64,000 bases of DNA from Ascaphus truei (lineage: Eukaryota; Chordata; Amphibia; Anura; Ascaphidae), in NCBI GenBank assembly GCA_036426205.1, contig CM071568.1, positions 44,438,203 through 44,502,202 of the forward strand. The letters are read 5' to 3'. The notes under the pieces were generated by a model that did no database searches, was not told where the DNA came from, and saw nothing but the letters and a program-made list of their open reading frames with translations. The stretch's first letter is position 1. Each line of letters begins with the position of its first letter. The translations under genes and the position numbers were made by a program. Shown here piece by piece: positions 1 through 12,267 of this stretch.

Positions 1-1290
1 TGAAAGATAGTACAATTTGCTGATGGATAAAAATATACGTACTTTCCTATCCTTAAAACATATTAGCAACATTTTACCCTAAACTCTAACCATACCATGT
101 TTGTTATCACTAGCAACATCTAAACATTTAAAACCGGGTCCACCACGTATGACGTGGGACCCTTGTCATGGGCCAAGGCGCCTTAAAAGGATTACGGTGT
201 AGGGAGTCGCCGCCCCCAAGGCGACGTGGCGAGGCCTCAAAGCCTATGGCTGTCATGTTTGTTATAGTAACGGGTAACTGCAGTGGTCAGTGTGTGCGGA
301 GCTCAGTGTTTGTAGGCGTTCAAGCTGGGCGTTAGCCGAATGTTAATTGAGTGGGAGGAGTGTGTGCGTGCGTTTCACAGCTGGTTTAACAAGCGTAACA
401 AAATGGAACGTTGCATTTGCGCATTGTGTTATCGGCCGTCCTTTCTGTCCACACACTGTTGTGTTAAAGAAGAATACAGATTACTCGTTTACGAACAATG
501 TAGTTTCGGTTCTTCATTGTATTGAAATAAAGATTTTCGTTTACTTGGTATTTTCAAGATGTATTAACGCACAACGTACGCTTTGTTTGCGCATGCGCTA
601 ACAGTTAGTGGAGCCAAGCGCAAGTGCGTGCGCACACTAAGATGTGCAACAGCGGACATTTTCAGTATAAACAGGCAACGTTCATTCATAAACATAGTTT
701 GCCTGTCTACAATTTAAAGAAACATTACATATGATGTACACTGTATACTTCTAACATATAAGTGAGTGACGTTGTGTATGTTATTCAACAATATGATAGA
801 GCTGTGTAACGCGTTGTCACGGATACATATATAGGTAAGGGTGCCATATTTGACCATCATATGTTTGCGTATTTCAGAGATGTACAGGGGAGGTAATACA
901 CATCGAGTCAATAGTAATTGATTTCAAAGAGTCACCTTTTGAGATGAGTGGGAGAGAGGCCACCGATACTACTATACTACATATGGAACTAATTTTATAT
1001 TGCTTGCAGGCGTTATTCAACAAACAATTAAAAATGTGATACCCTATGCCATATATGCATAAGACACTTAATTAACATAATGATGTGCAAAATAGTGCCT
1101 CATGAATTTTTATTGAGTGTTCTTAATGACACTATCATTTTATGGCATGGTGTGTTTTATATATAACAACCATTCCCCCTCTGCTAACACATTTGTGTTC
1201 TATTATTGTGTAAGGAACATATGACATATATCGAAACTATGTACATAATAATAATTATATGAGCATGTTCATGTATAGCGCGCTAGTTGT
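1..1290. other. Intergenic DNA, no gene recognised
   Basis: No open frame here resembles a known family. The stretch from about 130 to 660 is richer in CpG (CGCATGCGC at about 590) than the AT-rich sequence around it and may be an old repeat, but I cannot name it. Confidence 0.4.
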
Positions 1291-1294
1291 ACGC

Positions 1295-1500
1295 AGCGCT
1301 TACAGACAACATTTTTCAGCCTGAGGTTCCCTGGCACCGTGGAACTTACAATTATTTTTTGCCGCCTGAGGCACAGGGAGATAAAGTGACTGCCCAATGT
1401 CACAAGGAGCCGACAACCGGAATTGAACCAGACTCCCCATGCTTCAAACTCTCAGTGCCAGGTTGTGTCTTACTCACTGAGCCACTCCTTCTCCCAATGT
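1295..1500 (-). mobile_element. MIR/CORE-like tRNA-derived SINE
   Basis: Read on the minus strand from about 1497, the sequence has a tRNA-type A box (TGGCTCAGTGAG), about 45 bp later a perfect B box (GGTTCAATTCC), and then the conserved CORE/MIR stretch (TTGGGCAGTCACTTTATCTC, CTGTGCCTCAG). The 3' part (TTGTAAGTTCCACGGTGCC) resembles the L2-type tail that MIR-like SINEs share with their partner LINE. Such SINEs are transcribed by RNA polymerase III and mobilised by L2 proteins. The ends and target duplication are not clear. The copy is diverged and presumably old. Confidence 0.7.
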
Positions 1501-1509
1501 GAAGACCTT

Positions 1510-3240
1510 ACAACCAACCTAGCCATTATTGTTAAAAATCTCTTTGATACATGGGTATGTTGATAAAATGGTTTGGGACTGTAGCAAATAATTTATTGCA
1601 CAGATGTTGTGGTCCCCTACAATTGATGATTTCTGATATTCATCAACATATGTAATAGAAGTACGTTTCTGTGTATATTTCAATTAACCAACTACTAAGT
1701 TTACTGTGTTTATTAAACGTTTTTAAAAATAAATAGTATATCAATATGACATCATATAAGCTACCATAATAAAGCTGGTGGTTATCATTTGTGTGGTGTT
1801 ATACATGGATCCTACACAAATTGATATCCGACACAAACAGTGTCTTTAAAAAGGTGTGTCTATGTCTAGTGCACGTGATTGACGTTACATTGTGGAGATA
1901 CTTGATAATATCATCATGATAATGATGAAGTGACGTGATATGACATTCACAAAAATATTCCAACAATGTCATATTGGGAAATTAGAAATGCTACATGACA
2001 GTAACATTTGGACAAAAACAAATTGTGTTTTCTGTTTGACAGTTTAACACTTGGTCAATGTAGGACACAATCCAACATGTGACTTATAGCATAACACTGT
2101 CAAAACAACATTTAAAATTGATGTTGACTATTAATATCCTAGCATTAATAAACAACCACTTGCTAAATATAAGATGTAGTACGCTTGTTGTGATGTACAG
2201 GCATTCATCATGGAGTGTTATGATCAGTCAATTGCAACCGTGATGAATGAGCTCCCGTAAGAACACAATAAGTGATAACAGTATTCCCCTTTTCCCAAAC
2301 ACTCTATATTACATTAATGGAATTTATAAGGAAACATACATAAATGTGATGAAATGGGAGTAAATTGAACATTTCTAATACAATGCACATGAAAACCTTC
2401 AAGATAGCTAATGCATATACATGATACAGAAAAATTTACATGTAGTTACATTTGTGTTTAAACCAATATGTTGGGTTTTTAGTTCAAATAATTATAGGAA
2501 GAATGAGGTAGGTCACATCTTATGAGAGAATGTCAGCAAAATATACCATACCATGATCAGTCATCTGGATATACCTATATGCAAAGGACACAATAATAAA
2601 TTGCAAACAATTGACATGCCATACTTCATACCGTAAACAACACAGGTGCAAGTGTGTATTTGGTGTTAAATGTCAACACCATGTATATTTAAGAAATGAC
2701 ATTCAAAATGTAATCAGCCTGGTGTACACATCATATGGATGTATTCATGTTACACTGAAAGCCACTAATAACATTGTAATGTAAGGCATACTAGAGCATG
2801 AATGAGTATGGCATAATATGTGTATTGTCTTAGCAATTAGGAACACACCATGTAAAATTTGTCTTTGTTACGCCATAACAGGAAAACTACCAGAATAAAA
2901 TAGTGCTTTCAACACTAGCATCACAAACTAATGTACAATGGATTGAAGAGGGATATATAACTCTGTGCAACAATACATACGGACCTGGATCAACAAACAA
3001 GACACCGCTTTGTGTGCACGACGAAGAAAGAAAGGTGTGCAACCATATTCATGGCTGTGTCCTAACAGAAGTGTTATATAAAAAACATTATTGTTAAGAT
3101 AACATAATTTAACTATAAAAGTGATAACTTGGAACATATATGTTTTTACTTACAAGAAAAAAAGAAGATTGAGGAGATTCTTGGCGTGTCTGTGGCCAAC
3201 ACATAGGCTTTTGTTCATTTAGTCATGGCTATGGGTTGTA
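1510..3240. other. AT-rich intergenic DNA, no gene recognised
   Basis: Only short frames without family resemblance are present. The segment may be the flank or the second-gene region of the Harbinger relic that follows, but no Myb/SANT-like motif could be read. Confidence 0.35.
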
Positions 3241-3249
3241 AGAAATATG

Positions 3250-4150
3250 CTCGTCTACCAAAGGCTCAGCTAGGTCTGTTATACATTGTGCCTAGCAGTG
3301 CAAACATGTGTGCAAAATTGCAACAGGCAAGGATAATACTCCCTTTTTGAGCTTTATAAAGAGCCCACACAGTATCTGTCAGACACCTAAATCTGGTCTT
3401 GAGTAGGCCAAAATGTCTTCTCTATAACAGATCTTGTCGAGATATGGGGCTGCAGTATCCGTCTCCTCTGCTTCAGTTTGTAGGGTTTAGCACCGGAGTC
3501 AAGAGCCACGGGCCCGAGATTCCGTATCCTGAGTGTCACCTATAATGAATGGCGCACACCTAAGTCTGACATTAGTGATCAAAGTTGTACAATGCCAATA
3601 TTCCTAAATAAAAATGTGTTTTGTGTTATAACATGTAAATGTGTACTCACCCAGCAGGCCACATCCAACAAATGCATGTCCTCTTCGAACGCTGGAAGAC
3701 TGAAGAGTTCCTCAGGATAGAGGAATCGTGACTGGAACCAGGGATTGGGGTACCACAATGCATTATCCTCATCGTGGCATACCACATCACCCCTAGTACA
3801 TTGAGTGAATGGTCGTGCTTACGATTGCGGTACACATGCTCAACCTGACTGAGTGCAATCAAAGCAACATGCTGTGCAACATGATTGCAACCCAGCACAC
3901 ATGGTATCGCCTGGCTATATTATAAAAGCCAGTCCTGACTTCCAGCCACTCTGTTGCCTTCTGTAGGAAAATGAATATAATTCCTAGCGCGTCTATTAGT
4001 GCATAGAGAACTGGGTAAAGGCCCCGCGAGAGATGATAGAGAAATTCGAGACCCCGCCACTATGCCACACATTTGTTCTGGTATGACGCGGCAAGCAAAG
4101 ATAATGTAATAGCACAAGCAATTTTAACAAGCCCAGGGACTGGCACGACC
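3250..4150 (-). pseudogene. PIF/Harbinger transposase relic
   Basis: Read on the minus strand with several frame changes. Pieces in family order are: NYIHFPTE; then IPCVLGC and EHVYRNRKHDHSLNV; then PGSSHDSSILRNSSVFQ; then HLLDVAC; and finally STRSVIEKTF with a C-terminal part ending in CNF..HVC-like residues. In HARBI1-type DDE transposases the matching segments are the CDGTH/EHVYRNRKG..HSxNV region, the PGSxHDS..LRNS block and the ..IERTFG..K.R catalytic-glutamate helix. The middle block is split between two frames that overlap at 3647-3898 and 3579-3785, so the gene is dead. Harbinger enzymes cut and paste DNA with a 3-bp TWA duplication. I could not place the terminal repeats of this copy. 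It is the only sign of a Harbinger element in the window. Confidence 0.75.
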
Positions 4151-4159
4151 TTTGGCTGT

Positions 4160-7100
4160 GAAAAAAATCTAAATCTCCCCTTATCTCCTGATAAAGAGAT
4201 CATAAGATTGACTGCTGAACTCAAACGATAGCCGACTTACTATCTCCTCCTCACTCATCCATCTAACACGGTTCTCTCCTGTACACACGGCGGACACGGC
4301 ACAACTTGTCTCCTCTGTCTTCTCCTCTGATCTCCTGTCCCTCTACACTGTCCCTCGGCCGTCCACTCAACTGTACCTGTCCGCTGCGTAGTCCTGGCGT
4401 GACTGTCCCTGTCACTGTCCCTCTTTGTTTCGCCTGCCCTTGCCCTTATCATTCTCTGATCATACAAGCATGTCATAGAAAAAAAGATGTTCCTCCGTCC
4501 TCCTAAACAATCTCAACATTTTGAAATGAGTAGCTGTGAATGGAGCCGAGGTAATGGGCGTCGGCTTTAATAGGTTATGTGATGATGCAGGTGCACATAG
4601 TAAAATGCAAGTGTGTTACATTAACATAATAAGAGTATCTATCTGTGGACAGCTGTGTGGCAGTTGTTCTTAGCAGATAGTATTGTTGTGTGCTATTTCT
4701 GCACGGAATGATGATATTGCCAATGATGTGACGTGAAGCTTTGTACAAAGATTTGGTTGAAAATAAATAGTGTAATGTGCCATGCATGTAACACTTGGTG
4801 AACGCAACCAAGTACTCATGTTTAAGTTGACAAAAAAAAACACTGAGATTGACGTGGGAAAGTTTGGTGTAAACATGTGTAGTTAGGCCATGAAGTATTT
4901 AGTGTCCATGTTTACAACAATGGAATAGTGTTAGTGGCATATGGCATGCATTTGCGTATGAGGATAGTTGCTAATAGAAGATTTACAAGGTGTCCCAATG
5001 ATGAATACTGTACATGTGTTATCAGTTAGTTGAAGTGCTTGTAAGTAAGGCTACGAGTTAGCAAATGTAAAACATGCAATTGTGATTGAGACTGTCCAAT
5101 AAGTGACGTCCATGAAACATAGGGAGGACCCAAGAAATATAATGTAAACATGGGAAAAGAATACAGATGTACATGAACGTTAGAAGATGCGTGACCATTA
5201 CAAGCTTGTGTAATTCCAAGGCAGATAGTGTCAATTGTAACTGAGCGATTGTAACCTGTGTGACATGTCGTGACATGTGTAACATCATGTGGAAATAATT
5301 GTCCGGCTCAAGCTTCAGTACAAATGTGTTGATATTATGTAGGTTCTCCTTTAAGAGTTGCAGTAATATATTTCCCCTTGCACACCAATACATCACACTG
5401 AATGAGTAATTGCGACAACCAAAACGCCGAATGCTGTACAGACAGGTAAAGTAAATATATCAAATAAGGACCGTCCCGCCCAAAAAACCCCGAATGTGGG
5501 CCTGTTAGACAAACACAAAAACCCCAAAATCCCCCGCCCAAAGGGAAAAATGCGCTCCCCCCCCCCCTCATCTAACCTGTAATTCAAATGACTTTTAGTA
5601 TACCGGATTAGGAGGCACTGAAACTGTAACAGTACCTATACTGTTAATACGTCCCCCGCTCATTGACTCCATTGATAATACAATAGGCAGAAAGAGTTTA
5701 AATTATTGTTTTTCATAAGTGCCGTTCTCGGAGCCTAGTCTATCGTGGTCTCTGACCCTCCAAAGACTGCCCACAACTTTAGTTGGCAGACGAAGGACAG
5801 CAAATTGCAATACATAACATCTCAAGTTTCGATAGTGCGCTCAGCCCCGATAAGCATGACTTTTTTTTGTTGAATCCAGCCGATTAAAAGTGGCATCGGC
5901 GTGGCGAAAACGGGCTTATCGGCAGCCGACTTGGCCATAACATAAATAACTTCAGGCTCCGAAACCTGGCGAAATCAAGAACTTATCGGGCGCTTAAACT
6001 GAATCTCAAAACCCAATTTTGGCTATAAATGGCGATAATATCCGCTAGTATCAACGCTTACTGCATGAGGGCCCATACCCTTTAAAAAGAACAAACTATA
6101 GATTCGGAAATATGGCCCGTTGTAATGATTTATCCTGAGATGATCGGTCCTCTCGGGAGGTGATTCAAGATCCTTATGCATTGATGTAAATTTTTATATT
6201 TATATAGGTAAAGTATGTTTAATAAACATGCAAAAAACAAAGAGCAAGTCCAATAGCAGTGAACTAAAACCCTCTCTTGTCAGTTCATAGATGTATCGAC
6301 AGATCACTGCTGCTCAGGATAAATCCATGGGTACCTTCTCATAAAGAATCAAAGGATCTCAGCTTACTTGTTGATTTCAATGTATGATCGGCACAGATCA
6401 CGAATCGCAGACGCTGGCATATGCGGTATTAGATTGCCCAAGGGTTCTGGGAGCAACCAACTCGAGACCACCAGAACCAGAGGAATACCAGACCTATGTA
6501 ACCAAAAAATGGAACAGCCGGGGGCGCGTAGCAAATCACCGAGTACTACTAGGCTGACCAGCACCGCTCCAATAGGTTGACGGAATGAATTATAATAAGT
6601 CATTGAATATAGGAAAAGGTTTGATAACGTTTATGATAAGGAAGCATGAAACATGTTAGAGCTAACTTTTTCCCTTAACTAGAGTGTTTGCTTATGTGCC
6701 AATAAACTGGCTTTATTTTTCTTAGATATCAGATCCGCCCTTTTTCAGCCACGTGCCACACACCATTTTTCTTGTTTTGTTCTCATAATTGGGTTTAGCC
6801 TTCCATACAAGACTTAAACTCAACATCTTAAAAAATCCTAGAGATTTACCCCCTGAGAGTAAAATAATTTAATTATTTCCAAAAAGTTTTATGGTGGGAT
6901 CATTTTTATATTTAATATATGTCTGTTCACTACGCTTAACTAAACTATTTGGCTTGTTGAGTGTGTAATACGATGTACCTATATACGACCACTCCCCCTC
7001 TCTCTTATTCCACCGTTTTTATAACATATCATCATCACTCCAAAAGTTCTTTATTGCCTCTTCTCTTATTTTACCTAATTGTCTCGGATATTGATTACTA

Positions 7101-7275
7101 TGGGTTAGTTTTTGACTAGTCTCTTATAATCATCTGTTATAAAGACTCCAACAAGTACCTTTATATCATTATTCGTAGGCTAAAAGCTCTACCTGGCTTC
7201 AAATTTCTATGTCAATAATTAATTTCATTAATCTTATCAGGATTTTCAGTACTCAGTACAATCTTTCAGCATCTT
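4160..7275. other. Intergenic DNA with unclassified repeat-like segments
   Basis: No credible coding frame. Around 5840-6000 there are repeated GATAAG/CTTATC words in both orientations (CCCGATAAGC, GGGCTTATCGG, CTTATCGGGCG), suggesting an old inverted-repeat element, but its ends could not be set. A C-rich run lies at about 5555-5568. Confidence 0.35.
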
Positions 7276-7280
7276 TATTA

Positions 7281-8286
7281 TGTCACGCCCCTGTATGCCC
7301 GCACGACCTGGCAGACCCCAGTACTCGAGGTGGGAATGGTATTACCACTACACCACACAGCAGAAGGGGGCAACAAGCCATTGATGTGTATGGTTAATTG
7401 CTGGGCCTGTTGAAGATAGTTAGTATACTTGCACACGTCTTTGGTGGTATAACGTAGAGTGGTCGTGTCCGTGCTGCGCACAAAGTCCAGGGATCCTGAA
7501 AGCAGAGTAGTCAAGTTCGGCAAGTCCAAGTCCAGGGTTCCAGAGATCATCCCAAGTAGAGAGTTCTTAAGCAGGGTTCATGGGGTAACAGAGAGCAGGG
7601 TAGTCCCAGGATGAGCAGGGGTCAAAGCAGCGGAAATCCAAGGAACAGACAGGGTTCTGGAACACAAGAGAGGCAAACTGCACACACGGGATAACACGTA
7701 ACTCATTGGCAGAGGCAATGGATAGAGAGGAGTCCAGACCTGGATTAACAGGAGGGACATCCAATACGGAGAGAATGGAGCGAGCAAGGGAGCAAGTGAG
7801 GTGATAGTCAGGCTAGTGATCAGGTCCGAGGGATAGAGGAGGAGACAGGGATCGACAGAGCTATTGCTTTGTTCAGGGCCATTGGCAGGAAGGGAGTTAT
7901 AGACTGACACGGCCCTTAGAAAAGAGATCGTGTGCTTCTCGCGCCCTTCATGTAAACTGAAGAGTGCGCTGGCGCACACGGCTGCGTCACGAGACAGCGA
8001 CGCCCGGGCACTACCTGGCGTTGAGAGGAGCTTGAAGCGTATGGACAGCCACCTGAGGTGAGGGAATGGAAGCAGGCACTGAGGGGACCTGGGAGCGGGG
8101 AACGTCGCCACAGGGGCCCGGGGGTCACGCGGTTGCGCGAGACTTGCGGAGCGCGCGCCGTGGCAAGGGAACGGCTTCGGAGGCTGCCGGAGCGGAGCAG
8201 GAGTGGGTAAGCGAAGGGAGGTTGGCAGGGGAAGGGACAGAGTGTGACATCAGGAGCATCAGAAGGGGAAGGAATCCCCTGTCACA
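7281..8286 (-). mobile_element. Probable solo LTR, minus orientation
   Basis: The block begins TGTCACGCCC and ends CCCCTGTCACA, giving the TG...CA outline of an LTR. It is GC-rich with purine- and pyrimidine-biased stretches and is bordered by AT-rich DNA on both sides. The frames inside it have no family match and look like antisense noise. Near the left end, on the minus strand, lies an A-box-like word (TGGTGTAGTGG). A matching target duplication is not seen. It could instead be a non-LTR repeat with similar ends. Confidence 0.5.
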
Positions 8287-8289
8287 ATT

Positions 8290-9280
8290 TAAAAGTAATC
8301 TTTTAAGCTTCAGTTTCCTTAAAAAAAAAATATTCGCATCTACCGTATAAACAGTTTGAAAATGTTTGGTACAAAACTGAGACCTTTAGCAATAAATGTG
8401 ATCTGTGCTGGAGTCATTATCTTTTTACTCAGATTGAAAATTCTCTTTACTGAATTAGACTTTTTGGTTTCATTCTTTTTTCCCAGTGTTCCTCTAAACT
8501 TTCTTTTCTCTGTGTGAATACTTGTGATCCCTCTCCCTTCAAAGGCGTACATCGTTTTTTTTTGTCTTCCACTGATTCCTGGGTTGTGGCTTCCCTAACA
8601 AAAGGTGATGATGATTTGGGTATTTCTTTTCTCATTGTGTGTCTTTCCCCTTATCAGATGTATAAATATTGAGAGCTATGCGTGAATGTTTTTATTAAAG
8701 TTATTTTCTTGATGTTTTCTGAAAGCAATCAGTCTCTGTCTCAAATAATAAATGTTTTACTTACCCCTGCCAGGATGAAGGCCTCTTCCACCTCTTCTTC
8801 ACCAACATACTGTATAAGGGCGATGCCCAACCATTAAAACACTATGTAACCCATTAATTAGCGGTAATTAAGGGGCTACTGGTCTTTTAATGGGGTGGGT
8901 GATGGTTGAGCTGTAGTTGCCCCGGAGAGGGTGGTTAGGCCTTCAGGAAGGGTTGCAGCATGGGTTAACTCCTAAATTACTGTAGCGGTTATAACTGCTA
9001 TGGTAATTAAGGGGGTAACCCCAACCGTCACCCACCCAGTGTGGTCAAACCACCTTCCCTGGGGCAACTACCCCTATAACCACACACCAAAATGACTACT
9101 AGCGCTTTTGCCCATTTGTGCAGCAAAAAAAAAAAAATACACAATACAATTACATTGACAATACAATACTGTACATTAAAATAAACAATAAACAGTAGGC
9201 AATAAACCCATTGATTGCCACTGTGGTTACTTATGCCCTCAACAGGGGAACAGATAACCACGGTGCTCTGATCAGTCAGA
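8290..9280. other. Intergenic DNA with an imperfect GC-rich repeat
   Basis: From about 8860 to 9080 related words occur on both strands (GGGTGGGTGATGGTTG, then CAACCGTCACCCACCC; GTAGTTGCCCC, then GGGGCAACTAC). This indicates an old imperfect inverted repeat of unknown family. No gene is visible. Confidence 0.4.
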
Positions 9281-9283
9281 CAG

Positions 9284-9739
9284 TGTAAGGATTCTGCTCG
9301 ATCCGTGACAGGTTTTGCTGAGGTTTGCATTCTCCAGGTTGCCTGCACTTTCTGCTCAGTTTGGCCATTTTGTGTACTGGCAGCCTGCTATATAAAGCTG
9401 CAGTTCCTGGAGGGAGTTGCCGAGCAAGGTTCTTACATTTGCAGTTCCTGTTGTTTACGCTGTCGTGCCTCACCCTTTTGTCTGTTTGGATTCCCCTGCT
9501 GCTGACCCCGGACCGTGACCCCGACCTCACTGCTGTTTACTGGACTCTGCACCACTGCCGCCAACCCTGACTTCTGCCTGCTTACTGAACTTTGCACCAC
9601 TGCCGCCAGCCCTGACCTCTGCCTGGTTACCATCTTCGGTTACTCTAACAGGACTCTGTCCCTGGGCTCTGGTCGGTTATTCTTCATCCCTACCTTAGCC
9701 CTGTGGGTCCACTTTCTGATTGGAGACGAGCACCGTCAT
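9284..9739 (+). mobile_element. LTR or LTR fragment, related to the one at 45.3-46.2 kb
   Basis: It starts TGTAAGGATTC and carries a TATA box (TATATAAAG, about 9389). Its 3' part resembles the end of the 45.3-46.2 kb LTR: GGTCGGTTATTC...CATCCCTACCTTAGCCCTG versus GGTCGGTGCTTTC...CCCACCTCAGCCCTG, then ACGAGCACCGTCA versus GCGAGCAAACCCGTTACA. Two degenerate copies of a CTGACTTCTGCCTG/CTGACCTCTGCCTG unit lie near 9575-9625, a pattern also present in the LTR at 29.8-30.4 kb. The 3' end abuts a fold-back element. Confidence 0.5.
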
Positions 9740-10104
9740 AGTCAGCCTCCGCTGCTCAGGATGTTACCCTCAATGGCGGCATTAACAGCTGACAGCTCTC
9801 TGGTGTTCGAATTCTGTCACCAAAAACAGGGAACACGTAGTTAGCAAGATTCAGAGCTCATAGGTTTGGGGTCCTCATCCTATCCGTTTCAACAGTTAGG
9901 CTTCTTCAGGTGTTTAAAAAAGCTTTTTTATATCTCTGAAGAAGCCTAACTGGTGAAACGCGTAGGGTGAGGACCCCTAACCTTTGAACTCTGAATCTTG
10001 CTATCTACCTATTCCCTGCTTTGGCACCAAAATTCAAACACTGGAGAGCTTTCAGCTGTGAACACCGCCATTGAGGGTAACATCCTGAGCAGCAGAGGCT
10101 GACT
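9740..10104. repeat. Fold-back element with long inverted arms
   Basis: The left arm starts AGTCAGCCTCCGCTGCTCAG and the right arm ends CTGAGCAGCAGAGGCTGACT. The arms (about 170 bp each) pair across nearly their whole length and leave a short A/T-rich centre near 9912-9930. The right arm carries a hammerhead-like motif; the left arm holds its decayed mirror copy (CCGTTTCAACAG). No transposase or reverse transcriptase is encoded. No clear target duplication was found. Confidence 0.8.
9932..9968 (+). ncRNA. Hammerhead-ribozyme-like motif
   Basis: Order seen: short stem I strand (9932-9935), CTGAAGA core (9936-9942), one extra A, stem II GCC/GGT with loop TAACT (9944-9954), GAAA (9955-9958), minimal stem III ACGCGT, A at the cleavage position 17 (9964), then GGGT. 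The core agrees with CUGANGA...GAAA. Stem I is weak here (two G.U pairs). Penelope-like elements are known to carry hammerheads with a tiny stem III; the assignment here is by pattern only. Confidence 0.5.
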
Positions 10105-11950
10105 GACTGATCAGAGCACTAAAACCAGTGATTACATCACACGCCTGGAGCAGAGAGTCTAGAGGAGCATTGCTGTGATCCCAAATAAGCACAGGTATTC
10201 CTTGCAGCAATGTTTGTTTCTCCCAAACAGCCCCCAAAAGACCGGACCCGATTGGAAGAACAGTATCCTGATTCAAAACAGCAAGGAAGTTCCCAACAGC
10301 AGCGTATGCCTCGTGCAGACAGCCTGCCACTGACAGGGTAAGCCGCAGACGCTAATCATAAGCAAGCAGTGATAGCGGTGGACTGGGTGAGGGGAGAGTG
10401 TATATGCTGATACCCTATATCCCCATTATCTGGAAAAACACTGGGGAATCAAGGCACATATCTAAACATCTAGTGCTGGGAAGGCAATTGCTCACAAAAG
10501 ATGACACACCCACAAATATATCACCCTCATACATAACATCTACTGGGTGATTGAAGATCATTAACAGCACTGCTGCTTTTTTAAAAGAATTTATTCTCAA
10601 GATTTTAGGATCAACTAACCATTTAAAGATCACGAATGATGACGTCTTGATATGTGATGCAATAATCAGGAGAATCTGACTATACACCAATACACAGAAG
10701 CTTCTCTTTTCTCCCTTTTCAAATTCCCCCAACCTAAGATAAAGCGCTTTTAACCTCCTTTTTAAGGTCCTTGGAGGTCCTATCCAGATATACTAATAGA
10801 CCCATGTCTAGTGAAACATCTATTGGACTGTGTGTGTGGATATCTAGGAATTGGGATTTGTTTGGAATGTTAATAGCAATATATCTGATTCAGCTGATTT
10901 AAGGTTTTGGGTTCCATATTGATGTTGTATACATATTTTTTTATTTTGTGTCATTGCTTTAATAAATGTATATTTTATATTAATTATTAGTGATCCGTAT
11001 ATATTTTTATCTTTAGGCACCTCGGCATAAGAAGCTCTTTTCTAAGATCCAAAATATTGTGCTAATCTTTCCCTATCGTCGTATTGGCTATTTGTAGCTT
11101 TAAATTTAGATCCAATTTCATGTGCTTGATTTTTTCCCTACCTTCATCCTATTCATAGGGGATTCGAGAACCCCTATATTCTGGCTGCAGAAAGACGCTT
11201 TTCCCCATTAAACACTAAGGTACCACTTTATTTTATTTGGCACTTTAATTAGCTATTTTGCACAAGCGCCCCTTTTTTTCTATAACTATAACACCATAAG
11301 ACACAATCACTATGTTTGACTCACTGTCATGTTTCGCAAATAGTTTGAATTTGGGGGGAGCGTGAGGTGAGAAGGGGAACGATTACAATTTTGCAAAAGC
11401 ATTTGACGGTTTTGCATATCTCTATTCATATCTCGCTCCTAATTTTTGCCTTTGAATTACAAACAAGAGTGATTAGTGGGGGGTGGGGCAATATAAATAA
11501 AAACAAAATAAAAAGTCATTTGCAAGAGATCCCAAAAGCAGCAAATTTGTGCAACACTATTCAAAGTGACACAATGATGCCATCTGCTGACTTGAAGTGC
11601 ACATACATAATTTAACTGTTAATTGAATGTTCCTATAAGCTAGAAAAAGCATAGAGTCTACTGTCTATATCGCAAACAACCTAAATGCAAATTTATAGAA
11701 ATGTGGTATCTCCCCAAAACAGGGACAGCATTACATTTCACAATTTTATTAAAAAATAATCTGTCTGAGACTTATGAATGTGCTCACAAGTGAAATTTAT
11801 ATTTGCATAAAAAATAATATACTTACCTGTCACATCTTGCCTTGTATGGTTCGAGAGGCACCCGCCCATCCTGGAACTCTTTAAAAGCAGACAGTATCCT
11901 TATATATTCTGTTCAGTATACTGTATATTTTTTGTATTTTTATCTTGTGT
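10105..11950. other. Intergenic DNA, no gene recognised
   Basis: Short frames at 10052-10330 (minus) and 10415-10732 (minus) show no family resemblance. AT-rich DNA follows from 10900. I see nothing else that can be supported. Confidence 0.35.
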
Positions 11951-12009
11951 TTGGTCCTTTCATAGCTTCAATTTTTTTCATTTTATTGTTTTGCAGCTGT
12001 TAGCTTTAA

Positions 12010-12085
12010 ATGTGAGTAAAGTACTTTGAGTCCTATTGGGAGAAATGCACTATATAAATAAAGTTATTTTTATTATTATTACTAT
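12010..12085 (+). mobile_element. 3' tail of an L2/CR1-group LINE or partner SINE
   Basis: GTGAGTAAAGTACTTTGAG, then GGGAGAAATGCACTATATAA, then ATAAAGTTATTTTTATTATT, is the usual terminal pattern of L2-group LINEs (a GCGCTATATAAATAAA-like end followed by a short tandem ATT tail). Only the tail is present, as expected for 5'-truncated copies. Confidence 0.65.
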
Positions 12086-12253
12086 AATCTTATGAAAACC
12101 ACAAACAAAAAAACATAAATATTTGCTCATATCAGAGATCACAAGTGTTATGTAGTTCGGACACAAATGAAGTAAAGCCTGTTTCAGATACAAATATTGG
12201 TGACTTGTTTATAAAAGCCTTGCAATAATGCACATAATGAACTTCTAAAAAAC

Positions 12254-12267
12254 GCGTAGAGGTGATG
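12254..12267. repeat. Left copy of a 14-bp target-site duplication
   Basis: GCGTAGAGGTGATG here is repeated exactly at 13548-13561, on either side of the fold-back insertion at 12268-13547. Confidence 0.85.

Noticed and set aside
6364..6603. Overlapping frames of 70-79 residues on both strands
   Set aside because: No similarity, no repeat ends and no supporting context; expected by chance.
7320..7375. tRNA-like A box on minus (TGGTGTAGTGG)
   Set aside because: There is no acceptable B box or cloverleaf downstream, and it lies at the edge of a probable LTR.
7578..8111. A 177-residue minus frame
   Set aside because: It sits inside a probable LTR, is low in complexity and has no recognisable domain.
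12245..12262. ACGCGTAGAGG as a further hammerhead motif
   Set aside because: No CUGANGA core or stem II precedes it; it is the target site of the fold-back insertion and too decayed to call.
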